From the NCBI GenBank assembly GCA_025352845.1, contig JANXSC010000636.1, positions 1 to 13,544 on the forward strand: a stretch of 13,544 nucleotides of DNA, written 5' to 3'. This document shows, piece after piece, positions 1-6,337 of this stretch; the first letter of the stretch is position 1, and each line of letters starts with the position of its first letter. Source of the stretch: Opitutaceae bacterium (GTDB taxonomy: Bacteria > Verrucomicrobiota > Verrucomicrobiia > Opitutales > Opitutaceae). The position numbers were made by a program, and so were the translations under genes. The notes under the pieces are model-generated. The model was not told the DNA's origin. It searched no databases and worked only from the letters and a program-made list of their open reading frames with translations.

Positions 1-217
1 CAGAACGCCACCGCGGTCGCGCGCCTGGCGCAGCCCTTCGCTTGGCTTGAGCGTGCGGTGGCATTTGTGCTGAGGATCACCGCGAACTCGTCGTCTGCGG
101 TGGTGCCCATGGGCATCCTGATGGTGTCCGCGCGTTTTCCCCGCCTGAAAATACTGAACACGCTCCTGCAATGGGGGCCGTTCGCCTATCGGGCGGCGCG
201 GCAAATTGGCGCGGCGA
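1..217. other. Unresolved edge region, possible partial genes
   Basis: Two frames stay open to the left edge and cannot both be real. On the plus strand, a frame runs from base 1 to a stop at 238-240, which would overlap the 3' end of rpiB by 23 bases; its third-position GC is only moderate. On the minus strand, a frame starts at ATG 116 (or ATG 110) and runs off the edge; its codons are GC-rich at the third position, like the neighbouring genes, and it would lie downstream of rpiB in the same direction. Neither peptide resembles a family I recognise. I slightly favour the minus-strand start. No RNA gene or terminator is visible here. Confidence 0.3.
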
Positions 218-661
218 TCACATCCCGTCGATCTTCCTGATTCGTGCGAGGTGGCGGCCGCCTTCAAACTCCGTCGCGAGCCACGTGCGCACGATGGTGA
301 GTGCCTCGGCTTCCGTCACGGTGCGTTGCCCGAGGGAGAGCACGTTGCCGTCGTTGTGGGAGCGGTTCCAGATGGCGACTTGCTCGTTCCAACAAAGCCC
401 GCAGCGGACCCCGCGGATGCGATTGGCCACGATGGCTTCGCCGTTGCCCGAGCCGCCGAGCACGATCCCGCGTTGAAACTCGCCGCGTGCGACGGCCTCA
501 GCCGTCGGGCGGATAAAATCAGGATAATCGCAGCTCGCATCCGAGTAGGTGCCGAAGTCACGCACGGTATGGCCGTGAGTGAGCAGCATGGCTTTGATGG
601 CTTCCTTGTAAGCGAAGCCGGCGTGATCGGAGCCGATGGCGATGGTGAAAGATTGCGGCAT
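218..661 (-). CDS. rpiB: Ribose-5-phosphate isomerase B (RpiB/LacAB family)
   Basis: This 147-residue cytoplasmic enzyme interconverts ribose 5-phosphate and ribulose 5-phosphate in the non-oxidative pentose phosphate pathway. Its length is normal for RpiB. The N-terminal IGSDHAGFAYKEAI segment (residues 9-22), the SDASCDYPDF segment (40-49) and the RSHNDGNVLSLG block (100-111) are family hallmarks. The active-site loop reads GIVLGGSGNGEA (65-76). The cysteine that acts as base in the E. coli type is replaced by glycine (G70), and a glutamate stands at position 75, as in the Mycobacterium tuberculosis type, where Glu75 is the base. The ATG at 661 lacks a Shine-Dalgarno sequence but follows a 24-base tract with only two purines. 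It lies 32 bases downstream of the HAD phosphatase gene and is probably cotranscribed with it. Confidence 0.95.
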   Translation of the reverse strand: MPQSFTIAIGSDHAGFAYKEAIKAMLLTHGHTVRDFGTYSDASCDYPDFIRPTAEAVARGEFQRGIVLGGSGNGEAIVANRIRGVRCGLCWNEQVAIWNRSHNDGNVLSLGQRTVTEAEALTIVRTWLATEFEGGRHLARIRKIDGM

Positions 662-693
662 GGAAGATGAGAGATGAGAGGAAAGCGTCGGCG

Positions 694-1377
694 TCAGGCG
701 ATCAGTTTCCAGAATGCGTCGGCGTCGGCAAGATTGGCGAGCACGGCGTCGGGGGCGTGGGCGGCGAGTTGTTCGCGCGAATGGCTGCCGGTGGCCACGG
801 CGATTGCCCGCGCGCCGATCACGCGGGCGCAGGCGATATCGTGCGGCGTGTCACCAATTACCCAGACGCGCGTGGGCGCGAAGGTGGCGCGCGTGTGCTC
901 CTGCGCCCGGCGGAGCGCGTGCGGGCTGATGTCGTTGCGGAGCTCGGCATCGTCGGCAAAACCGCCAAACGGAAAATAATCCCACAGCCCGTGGTGGCCG
1001 AGTTTCACGCGCGCGCCGCGCTCGAGGTTGCCCGTGAGGAGACCTTGCGCGACATCCGCGCGCGCGGCGGCGGCGGCGAGCAGCGCGCGCGCGCCGGGGA
1101 GCACGCGGGCGTGCGGATTTTGCAGCGCGGCGGGCAGGGCGGCGAGGTAGCCGGCGATGAGGCGGTGGAAATTTTCCTCGGTGTGCGACACCGCGAATTT
1201 TTCAAAGATGCGCCGCACGATCCAGCGGTCGGTGCGGCCGGCGAAATCGATGTCGGCCAGCGAGCCGTCGATGCCGAGCGCGCTGCGCAGGCCGGTTTGC
1301 AGCGCGAGCATCCCGGCACCGCCGGAGGCAAGGAGCGTGCCGTCGATATCCCAGAGGAGAAGCGTGGTTTTTTGCAC
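694..1377 (-). CDS. HAD-superfamily hydrolase, phosphoglycolate-phosphatase-like
   Basis: The product is a soluble phosphatase of the haloacid dehalogenase superfamily, about 227 residues from the GTG at 1377. Motif I is DIDGT, with the nucleophile Asp at residue 10 and the acid/base Asp at 12. A helical cap follows. Motif II is in LLTGN, and motif IV is GDTPHDI, carrying the Mg-binding acidic residues. The order and length fit the Gph/PGMB-like branch, but the substrate cannot be read from sequence. An upstream TTG at 1419 would add 14 residues; I chose GTG because it places motif I close to the N-terminus, as is usual. It is the first gene of a minus-strand pair with rpiB, suggesting a sugar-phosphate role (inference). 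A 139-base divergent gap separates it from the DinB-like gene. Confidence 0.85.
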   Translation of the reverse strand: MQKTTLLLWDIDGTLLASGGAGMLALQTGLRSALGIDGSLADIDFAGRTDRWIVRRIFEKFAVSHTEENFHRLIAGYLAALPAALQNPHARVLPGARALLAAAAARADVAQGLLTGNLERGARVKLGHHGLWDYFPFGGFADDAELRNDISPHALRRAQEHTRATFAPTRVWVIGDTPHDIACARVIGARAIAVATGSHSREQLAAHAPDAVLANLADADAFWKLIA

Positions 1378-1516
1378 GAGGGCGAAATGCAGGCGCGGCG
1401 GCGCGGACGAGGCGAGCAAAAGCCGTGCGTGAGGTGCCCGCTTGCGCCGGTCGCGGTGTTGGGTATCGCTCAGACCGCTCCGTTAATCACTCCTCGTTTG
1501 GGAAAACTCCATCCCC

Positions 1517-2122
1517 ATGAAACGTCTCCTCCTCGCCCTCAGTCTCGCGACGCTCGTCGCTCCCGCGTTCAGTGCCACGGCCCTCAGCGCCGATGAACTC
1601 AAGCGCGCCACCGATCACCTCAGGAAAACCAGCGCGGCGTTCATCGCCTCGACCGAAAAACTCTCGGAGGCGCAGGTGAATTTCAAGTCCGGCCCCACGC
1701 GTTGGTCGGTGGCCGAGGTCGCCGAGCACATCGCCGCAGCGGAGGATTTTCTGTTCGGCATGATTCAAACCCAAGTGATGAAGGCACCCGCCCGCGCCGT
1801 GCCCGCCGAACTGAAGGAGATCGATGATTTCGTGACGACCGCGATCGCCGACCGCACGAATAAGATTCAGGCGCCCGAACCGCTCGCCCCGACCAACCGC
1901 TTCGGTTCCCTTGCGGGGAGCGTGAAACACTTCAAAGAAAGCCGCGCCACGACCCTCGCGTTTCTGAAGGACACGAAAGACCTGCGCGACCACGCGATCG
2001 AGAGCCCACTGGGCAAAGTGTTCGATGCCTATCAGTGGGTGCTCTTCATCTCCGCGCACAGCGAGCGGCACACGAAGCAAATCCTCGAGGTGAAGGCGGA
2101 CCCGAATTTTCCGAAGAAGTAA
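1517..2122 (+). CDS. Exported DinB/YfiT-like metal-binding protein
   Basis: This 201-residue protein starts with a signal peptide: MKRLLL, a hydrophobic core, and likely cleavage after residue 20 (AFSA) or 25 (ALSA). The rest is a DinB-superfamily four-helix bundle. The first helix pair carries WSVAEVAEHI, with the putative metal ligand His71. The last helix carries FISAHSERHTKQI, with His181 and His185, giving the usual three-histidine site. Known relatives include metal-dependent thiol transferases such as bacillithiol S-transferases, but many members are uncharacterised, so no reaction is assigned. Export is unusual for a superfamily whose studied members are mostly cytoplasmic. The ATG at 1517 has no Shine-Dalgarno and follows a C-rich stretch. 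It is divergent from the HAD/rpiB pair and is followed by an inverted repeat that may end its transcript. Confidence 0.85.
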   Translation: MKRLLLALSLATLVAPAFSATALSADELKRATDHLRKTSAAFIASTEKLSEAQVNFKSGPTRWSVAEVAEHIAAAEDFLFGMIQTQVMKAPARAVPAELKEIDDFVTTAIADRTNKIQAPEPLAPTNRFGSLAGSVKHFKESRATTLAFLKDTKDLRDHAIESPLGKVFDAYQWVLFISAHSERHTKQILEVKADPNFPKK

Positions 2123-2148
2123 GTTGATCCGGCCGGGACTGGTGTGGC

Positions 2149-2217
2149 GCAGCGCGGTGCTTCAGCCGCGTTGCGAAGACTTTGAGTATTCAAGCGCCGG
2201 CTGAAGTTCCGCGCTAC
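2149..2217. repeat. Imperfect inverted repeat (REP/MITE-like or hairpin)
   Basis: The left arm is 2149-2168 and the right arm 2198-2217. The right arm's reverse complement matches the left arm at 17 of 20 positions, with the shared cores AGCGCGG and CTTCAGCCG. The 29-base spacer lets the pairing extend a little inward. It lies 26 bases after the DinB-like stop. There is no T-run after the right arm, so it is not a classic intrinsic terminator. The shape resembles small dispersed palindromic elements of GC-rich genomes; whether copies exist elsewhere in this genome cannot be seen. Confidence 0.7.
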
Positions 2218-2224
2218 GGGCGCA

Positions 2225-2263
2225 TGACAAATCCCTGACAATTGGCTGACCGCGCGCTGACAA
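2225..2263. promoter_or_regulatory. Four TGAC repeats at 11-bp spacing, putative OmpR/PhoB-class operator
   Basis: TGAC occurs at 2225, 2236, 2247 and 2258, exactly 11 bases apart. Three copies read TGACAA and three are preceded by C. On the minus strand the units read TTGTCAT, TTGTCAG, CGGTCAG and TTGTCAG, each separated by 4 bases. Seven-base direct repeats with 4-base spacers are the geometry of the E. coli Pho box (CTGTCAT repeats) bound head-to-tail by PhoB-family dimers. The array ends 51 bases before the VWA start codon, a suitable distance for activation. An OmpR-type regulator is encoded 3.4 kb downstream on the same strand. Binding is inferred. No convincing -10 box was found between array and gene. 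Confidence 0.5.
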
Positions 2264-2303
2264 CTGCGGCGGTGTTTTGTGGTTCACTCCTTGGGTCAAA
2301 ACC

Positions 2304-2308
2304 AAGGA
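2304..2308 (+). promoter_or_regulatory. Shine-Dalgarno sequence of the VWA gene
   Basis: AAGGA lies 6 bases before the ATG at 2315. It decides this start over the in-frame GTG at 2279, which would place 12 extra polar residues ahead of the signal peptide. It is the only clear, well-placed Shine-Dalgarno I found in the window. Confidence 0.75.
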
Positions 2309-2314
2309 TTCACC

Positions 2315-3673
2315 ATGAAACATAAAAATATATTCCTCTTCGCGGTCGCGCTCATTGGCGCGATGTCGCTCGCCCTCTCGGCCCGGAGTCCCGCCATCGA
2401 AACTGCGGATCCGGTCCGCCTCCGCGTCGATGTCGACCGCACGGTGTTGTCGGCGGACACCATGGAAAGGGCCATTGTGAAAATCGGCCTCGATTGCGTG
2501 TGCCTCCCGCGTCACGAGCTGCGCCCGCCCGTCAATCTCGCGATCGTGATCGACCGCTCGGGCTCGATGGCGGGCGACCGAATCGCGAAGGCGAAGGAGG
2601 CGGCGCTCGAGGGTGTGCGCCGGCTCGCGCCGGACGACATCGCGGCGCTGGTGGTTTACGATACCAACGTCCAGGTCCTCGTGCCGGCCCAGCGCGTCGG
2701 CAACGGCGGCCACCTCGAGCAGGCGATCCGCGGCATCGAAGTCGGCGGCAACACCGCTCTGCACGGCGGCGTGACGCGCGGCGCGGCCGAGGTGCGGCGC
2801 AACATGGAAGACCGGCGCTTCGTGAATCGCGTGATCCTGCTCTCTGACGGACTGGCGAACGTCGGGCCAAGTTCGCCCGACGCGCTCGGCCGGCTCGGTG
2901 CGTCGCTGATGCAGGAAGGAATCTCGGTCACGACCATCGGCCTCGGACTCGGCTTCAACGAGGACCTGATGACGCGCCTCGCGCAGCGCAGCGACGGCAA
3001 CACCTACTTCGTGGAAAACAGCGGCGACCTGCCGCGCATCTTCGCGGCGGAGCTAGGTGACGTGCTGAACGTCGTCGCGCGCCGCGTGGTGATCGAAATC
3101 GATTTTCCCGTGGGCGTGAGGCCGCTGAACTTCGTCGGCCGCGACGGCACGATCCGCGGCCAGCGCGCGGAGCTGACGCTCAACCAGCTCTACGGTGGGC
3201 AGGAAAAATTCGCGCTCGGCGAGGTCGAGGTGTCGCCCTCGCGTTCCGGCGTCGAAATCGAAATCGCCAGCGCGCGTGTGAGCTATGAGGACGCGTTTAA
3301 TCAGCGCACCGCGACTCTCACGGCGAAGCGCAACGTGCAGTTCAGCGGGAGCCGCGCCGCCGTGATCGGTTCTGCGGATCACAAGGTGCAGGCGGACTGG
3401 GCGGCCAACAGACTCGCCGTTGCCAAAGACGAAGCGGTGGCATTGGTCGATGCCGGACGGCGTGACGAGGCCGCGACGGTGATGCGCGAGCGCGCGTCTG
3501 AGTTGCGCGCGATGGGAATTCTTTATCAAAACCGCGCCCTCGAGCAGGCCGCCGCTCCGGCCCGAGCGATGGCGGACCAAGTGGAGAAAGACGGCCTCGA
3601 CAACACTGCGCGGAAGATCTTCCGCGCCGAGAGCGCCGCCACGCGCAACCAACAAAGCTCCAGCTCGCGCTGA
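2315..3673 (+). CDS. Exported von Willebrand factor A domain protein
   Basis: The 452-residue product begins with a basic-hydrophobic signal peptide (about residues 1-23, ending near LALSA) without a lipobox cysteine, so it is probably periplasmic or secreted. A short beta-rich segment (30-70) with a CVC pair at 61-63 precedes the VWA domain (about 73-255). The metal-ion-dependent adhesion site looks complete: DRSGS gives Asp80, Ser82 and Ser84, GGNTAL gives Thr147, and LLSDG gives Asp178. The C-terminal half (255-452) has a beta region and then an alanine- and arginine-rich helical tail ending in a serine run. VWA proteins bind ligands or partners through the metal; the partner is unknown here. 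It is first in line with a histidine kinase and response regulator, and follows the 11-bp repeat array, so control by that pair is plausible. Confidence 0.9.
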   Translation: MKHKNIFLFAVALIGAMSLALSARSPAIETADPVRLRVDVDRTVLSADTMERAIVKIGLDCVCLPRHELRPPVNLAIVIDRSGSMAGDRIAKAKEAALEGVRRLAPDDIAALVVYDTNVQVLVPAQRVGNGGHLEQAIRGIEVGGNTALHGGVTRGAAEVRRNMEDRRFVNRVILLSDGLANVGPSSPDALGRLGASLMQEGISVTTIGLGLGFNEDLMTRLAQRSDGNTYFVENSGDLPRIFAAELGDVLNVVARRVVIEIDFPVGVRPLNFVGRDGTIRGQRAELTLNQLYGGQEKFALGEVEVSPSRSGVEIEIASARVSYEDAFNQRTATLTAKRNVQFSGSRAAVIGSADHKVQADWAANRLAVAKDEAVALVDAGRRDEAATVMRERASELRAMGILYQNRALEQAAAPARAMADQVEKDGLDNTARKIFRAESAATRNQQSSSSR

Positions 3674-3728
3674 GCGTCATGGTGGGCGAGGTGTTTCGCG
3701 CCTTTTCAATCGCCTCGTTTGCCCTACC

Positions 3729-5531
3729 GTGTCCGCCGTGTCGCCCACCTCGCGTCGCATTTTTCGCTACTGGCTGCTCCTGCTCGTGCCGGCGCTCGTT
3801 GTGGGTTTCGGCGCCATCGTGCTGTTGCGCCGCGAGCAGGTGCGGCTCGACGAGCAGGCGCGGATTTCAAATCAGGCGCGCTTCGCGGCCATCGAGGCGC
3901 GGGCGCGGCTCATCGCGGAGAATGTCGAACTGCTCGTCGGCGAAGCGGAGTCCGGGCTCATGACGACGCTCAACGACGTGCCGGCGGCGAATGCCGATGC
4001 GTTTCTTGACGAGTGGGAACGGACGAATCCACTCGTGCGCGCGACGTTTCGGCTCGCCGCCAGCGAGCGCGTGCTGCGGCCCGCGGCCGGCAGCGTGGGT
4101 GCGAAAGCGAACGTCTGGCTCGGTGGCTGGCTGGCGAGGCCACCGTGGCGCGGCAACGTGGGCACGTTGAAAGAATCCGACGAAGACCTGCGCAAGCGCG
4201 GCGACGTAACGTGGAACGTCAGTCAGGCGAACTCGCTGCGGAGCGAAATTCAGCAGCTAAATCGCAACTCAAATTTGCTTGCTGGCGCTCCAGGGCAGGC
4301 GGCGAGCGCCGAGGGGACGCGGCCAAAAATCCTCGCTGACGCTCCAGCCGGCATGGCGAAGGCCGAATTGCCCGCGCCACAACTGCCCGAGAAAACTGGA
4401 TGGACCCCGTGGCGCGACGGCAGCGGTCTGCACCTCGTCGGCTGGCGGCAGGCGGCGTTTGGTGGCGTGATCGGAGTTGAGGTGAATCTCGAAACGATCT
4501 CGTCTCGACTGGGCGGATTGCTGCCACGCGAAGGCGAACTCGCCGATGCGTTGGCCGTGCGCGACTCCGGCGGCGCGACCGTGCAGAGCAAAACCTACGC
4601 GCGCGATGCGGGCTTCTTCGCGAGCTCAAGTGGCGACAAGGTTGCCGTCAGGCCCAGCGTCACGATCCCAATTTCCGCGAGTGTGCTGCCGGGATGGGAA
4701 GTGGTGGGCTTCGTGCGCGAGGGCGCGGCGTCGAGTGGTGCGGGCGGCGGTTTCTTTTTGGCGGGCTCCCTGCTCGTGGCGATTTTCGTCGCCGCGATTG
4801 TCGCGGGAGGGTCGCTGCTGCTGCGGCAGGCGCGGCGCAGCGAGGAGGAGGCGGTGCAGAAGACCTCGTTCGTCGCGAACGTCTCGCATGAGTTCAAGAC
4901 GCCGCTCACCACCATCCGCCTCTACGCCGAGTTGCTGGAGCAGGGCCGGGTGCGCGACGCGGCGCAGGGTGGCGACTATCTGCGCACCATCGGGCGCGAG
5001 ACGCAGCGGCTCGCGCGGCTGGTGAACAACGCGCTCGATTTCAGCCGGCTGGAGCAGGGTCAGAAGAAATTTGCGACGGAAGCGGTGGACCTCGCGGCGG
5101 AATTGGCGGCGCTCCTCGACACGCACGCGCCGCGCGTCGCCGAAGCCGGCCTCGTGCTCCGGCGCGATTTCCCCGCCACGCCCGTGGTGATCACCACCGA
5201 CCGCGATGCGCTCGGCCAGATCGTGCTCAACCTGATAGACAACGCGTGCAAATACGCGGCCGAGGGCGGCGAAGTATTGGTCGCCCTCGCGCCGCGAGCG
5301 GGTGGAGGCGCCGTGGTGCGCGTCGCTGACCGCGGGCCGGGCGTGCCGGTGGCGCACCGCGAGCGGATTTTCGAGAAATTCCACCGCGTCGACGACAAGC
5401 TCACCGCGGAAAAGACCGGCGCGGGCCTCGGTCTCAGCATCGCGCGGCAGCTCGCGCGCGGGCTCGGCGGCGAGTTGCGCTACGTGCCGCGCGCGGGCAA
5501 GGGCGCGGAGTTTATTTTGGAGCTGCCATGA
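3729..5531 (+). CDS. Membrane sensor histidine kinase
   Basis: This 600-residue kinase has two membrane segments (about 13-33 and 342-366) flanking a roughly 300-residue periplasmic sensor region that I do not recognise. No clear HAMP domain separates the second segment from the dimerisation domain. The H-box is NVSHEFKTPL with the phospho-accepting His387. The ATPase domain shows the N-box NLIDNACKY (501-509), DRGPGVP (534-540), FEKFHR (548-553) and GAGLGLS (564-570), so it should be active. The sensor contains an Ala/Pro-rich linker (180-220) with an in-frame near-duplicate, 4281-4293 and 4335-4347 (12 of 13 bases identical). The start is GTG, either 3729 or 3738, without Shine-Dalgarno. 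It lies 55 bases after the VWA gene and is partnered with the response regulator downstream; the kinase-first order is the less common one. Confidence 0.93.
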   Translation: MSAVSPTSRRIFRYWLLLLVPALVVGFGAIVLLRREQVRLDEQARISNQARFAAIEARARLIAENVELLVGEAESGLMTTLNDVPAANADAFLDEWERTNPLVRATFRLAASERVLRPAAGSVGAKANVWLGGWLARPPWRGNVGTLKESDEDLRKRGDVTWNVSQANSLRSEIQQLNRNSNLLAGAPGQAASAEGTRPKILADAPAGMAKAELPAPQLPEKTGWTPWRDGSGLHLVGWRQAAFGGVIGVEVNLETISSRLGGLLPREGELADALAVRDSGGATVQSKTYARDAGFFASSSGDKVAVRPSVTIPISASVLPGWEVVGFVREGAASSGAGGGFFLAGSLLVAIFVAAIVAGGSLLLRQARRSEEEAVQKTSFVANVSHEFKTPLTTIRLYAELLEQGRVRDAAQGGDYLRTIGRETQRLARLVNNALDFSRLEQGQKKFATEAVDLAAELAALLDTHAPRVAEAGLVLRRDFPATPVVITTDRDALGQIVLNLIDNACKYAAEGGEVLVALAPRAGGGAVVRVADRGPGVPVAHRERIFEKFHRVDDKLTAEKTGAGLGLSIARQLARGLGGELRYVPRAGKGAEFILELP

Positions 5532-5537
5532 AAATCG

Positions 5538-5625
5538 GAGAAAGCCGCTAATAGACGCTCATCAACGCTGATGATCAGAGGATCGAAAATCATTAGCGGC
5601 CATTAGCGTTTATCAGCGGTTTCTC
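5538..5625. repeat. Large palindrome of six 10-bp units between kinase and regulator genes
   Basis: Two arms (5538-5575 and 5589-5625) can pair across a 13-base spacer. The right arm's reverse complement aligns with the left with one gap and about seven mismatches. Each arm is itself a tandem of three 10-base units. On the left they are CGCTAATAGA, CGCTCATCAA and CGCTGATGAT (5546-5575). On the opposite strand of the right arm they are CGCTGATAAA, CGCTAATGGC and CGCTAATGAT (5589-5618). The consensus is CGCTNATNNN. Its base composition is more AT-rich than the genes around it. It begins 6 bases after the kinase stop and ends 16 bases before the regulator ATG. It could be a dispersed palindromic element, an mRNA-stabilising hairpin, or both. 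Confidence 0.85.
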
Positions 5626-5641
5626 TATCTGGAATAAATTG

Positions 5642-6337
5642 ATGAAAGCAAAAATTCTCATCGCCGAAGACGACGCGAACATCCGGCTCGGTCTCGTCGC
5701 CACGCTGGAGAGCGAGGGCTACGGCGTCACCGCCGCGAGCGACGGTGCGCAGGCGCTGAAGCTTTTTCCGCAAGAAAAATTCGATCTCGTGGTGCTCGAT
5801 GTGATGATGCCAAAGGCGAGCGGCTACGACGTGTGTCGCGAGCTGCGTGCCCGCGGCACGCGCGTGCCCGTGCTCTTCCTCACGGCGAAGGGCGAGGAGA
5901 TCGACAAGGTGGTGGGACTGAAACTCGGGGCGGACGACTACGTGACGAAACCCTTCGGCGTGCGCGAACTGCTCGCGCGCGTGGAGGCGCTGCTGCGCCG
6001 CGGGCGCGAAGCGATGCCAGTCGCCGCGCCGGAACTCCCACCGGAGTTTCGATTCGGGGCGGCGAAGATCGATCGGCGGAAATTTTCCGTGGCGGTCACG
6101 GGCGCGACGACGGCCCTCACGGCACGTGAGCTGAAACTCGCGGAAGTTTTCGCCGCGCATCCCGGCGAAGTGCTGACGCGCGATGCGCTGCTCAACGCCG
6201 TGTGGGGCGTGGATTATTTCGGCACGACCCGCACGCTCGACCAGCACGTCGCACAGCTCAGGAAAAAAATCGAGGCGCCCGGCATGCCGTCGCCCATCGC
6301 GACGGTGCATGGCGTGGGGTATCGTTACGACGCCTGA
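5642..6337 (+). CDS. OmpR/PhoB-family response regulator
   Basis: The 231-residue product has an N-terminal receiver domain (1-120) with the acidic pair Asp10/Asp11, phospho-acceptor Asp53 (VVLDVMMPK), Thr81 and Lys103 (KPFG), so it should be phosphorylatable. A short linker leads to an OmpR-type winged-helix DNA-binding domain (about 137-231). The end shows the recognition-helix region TTRTLDQHVAQLRKKI and the terminal wing TVHGVGYRYD. ATG 5642 is preferred over TTG 5639, and GGA at 5631 may serve as a weak Shine-Dalgarno. It is the expected partner of the kinase upstream. Proteins of this class bind head-to-tail direct repeats, which fits the 11-bp array at 2225-2263. Its last 13 bases overlap the 3' end of the convergent MFS gene. 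Confidence 0.95.
   Translation: MKAKILIAEDDANIRLGLVATLESEGYGVTAASDGAQALKLFPQEKFDLVVLDVMMPKASGYDVCRELRARGTRVPVLFLTAKGEEIDKVVGLKLGADDYVTKPFGVRELLARVEALLRRGREAMPVAAPELPPEFRFGAAKIDRRKFSVAVTGATTALTARELKLAEVFAAHPGEVLTRDALLNAVWGVDYFGTTRTLDQHVAQLRKKIEAPGMPSPIATVHGVGYRYDA

Noticed and set aside
1..116. Minus-strand peptide starting at 116 as a CutA-type divalent cation tolerance protein
   Set aside because: A short EFAVILST segment is reminiscent, but what follows does not match CutA in any frame, so no family is assigned.
667..1596. Plus-strand frame of about 309 codons opposite the HAD gene
   Set aside because: The minus strand encodes all HAD motifs; the plus frame is Gly/Arg-rich shadow and would also run into the DinB-like start.
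2235..2285. CTGACA (2235 or 2257) as a sigma-70 -35 box
   Set aside because: No acceptable -10 hexamer lies 16-18 bases downstream of either copy, and both belong to the 11-bp repeat array.
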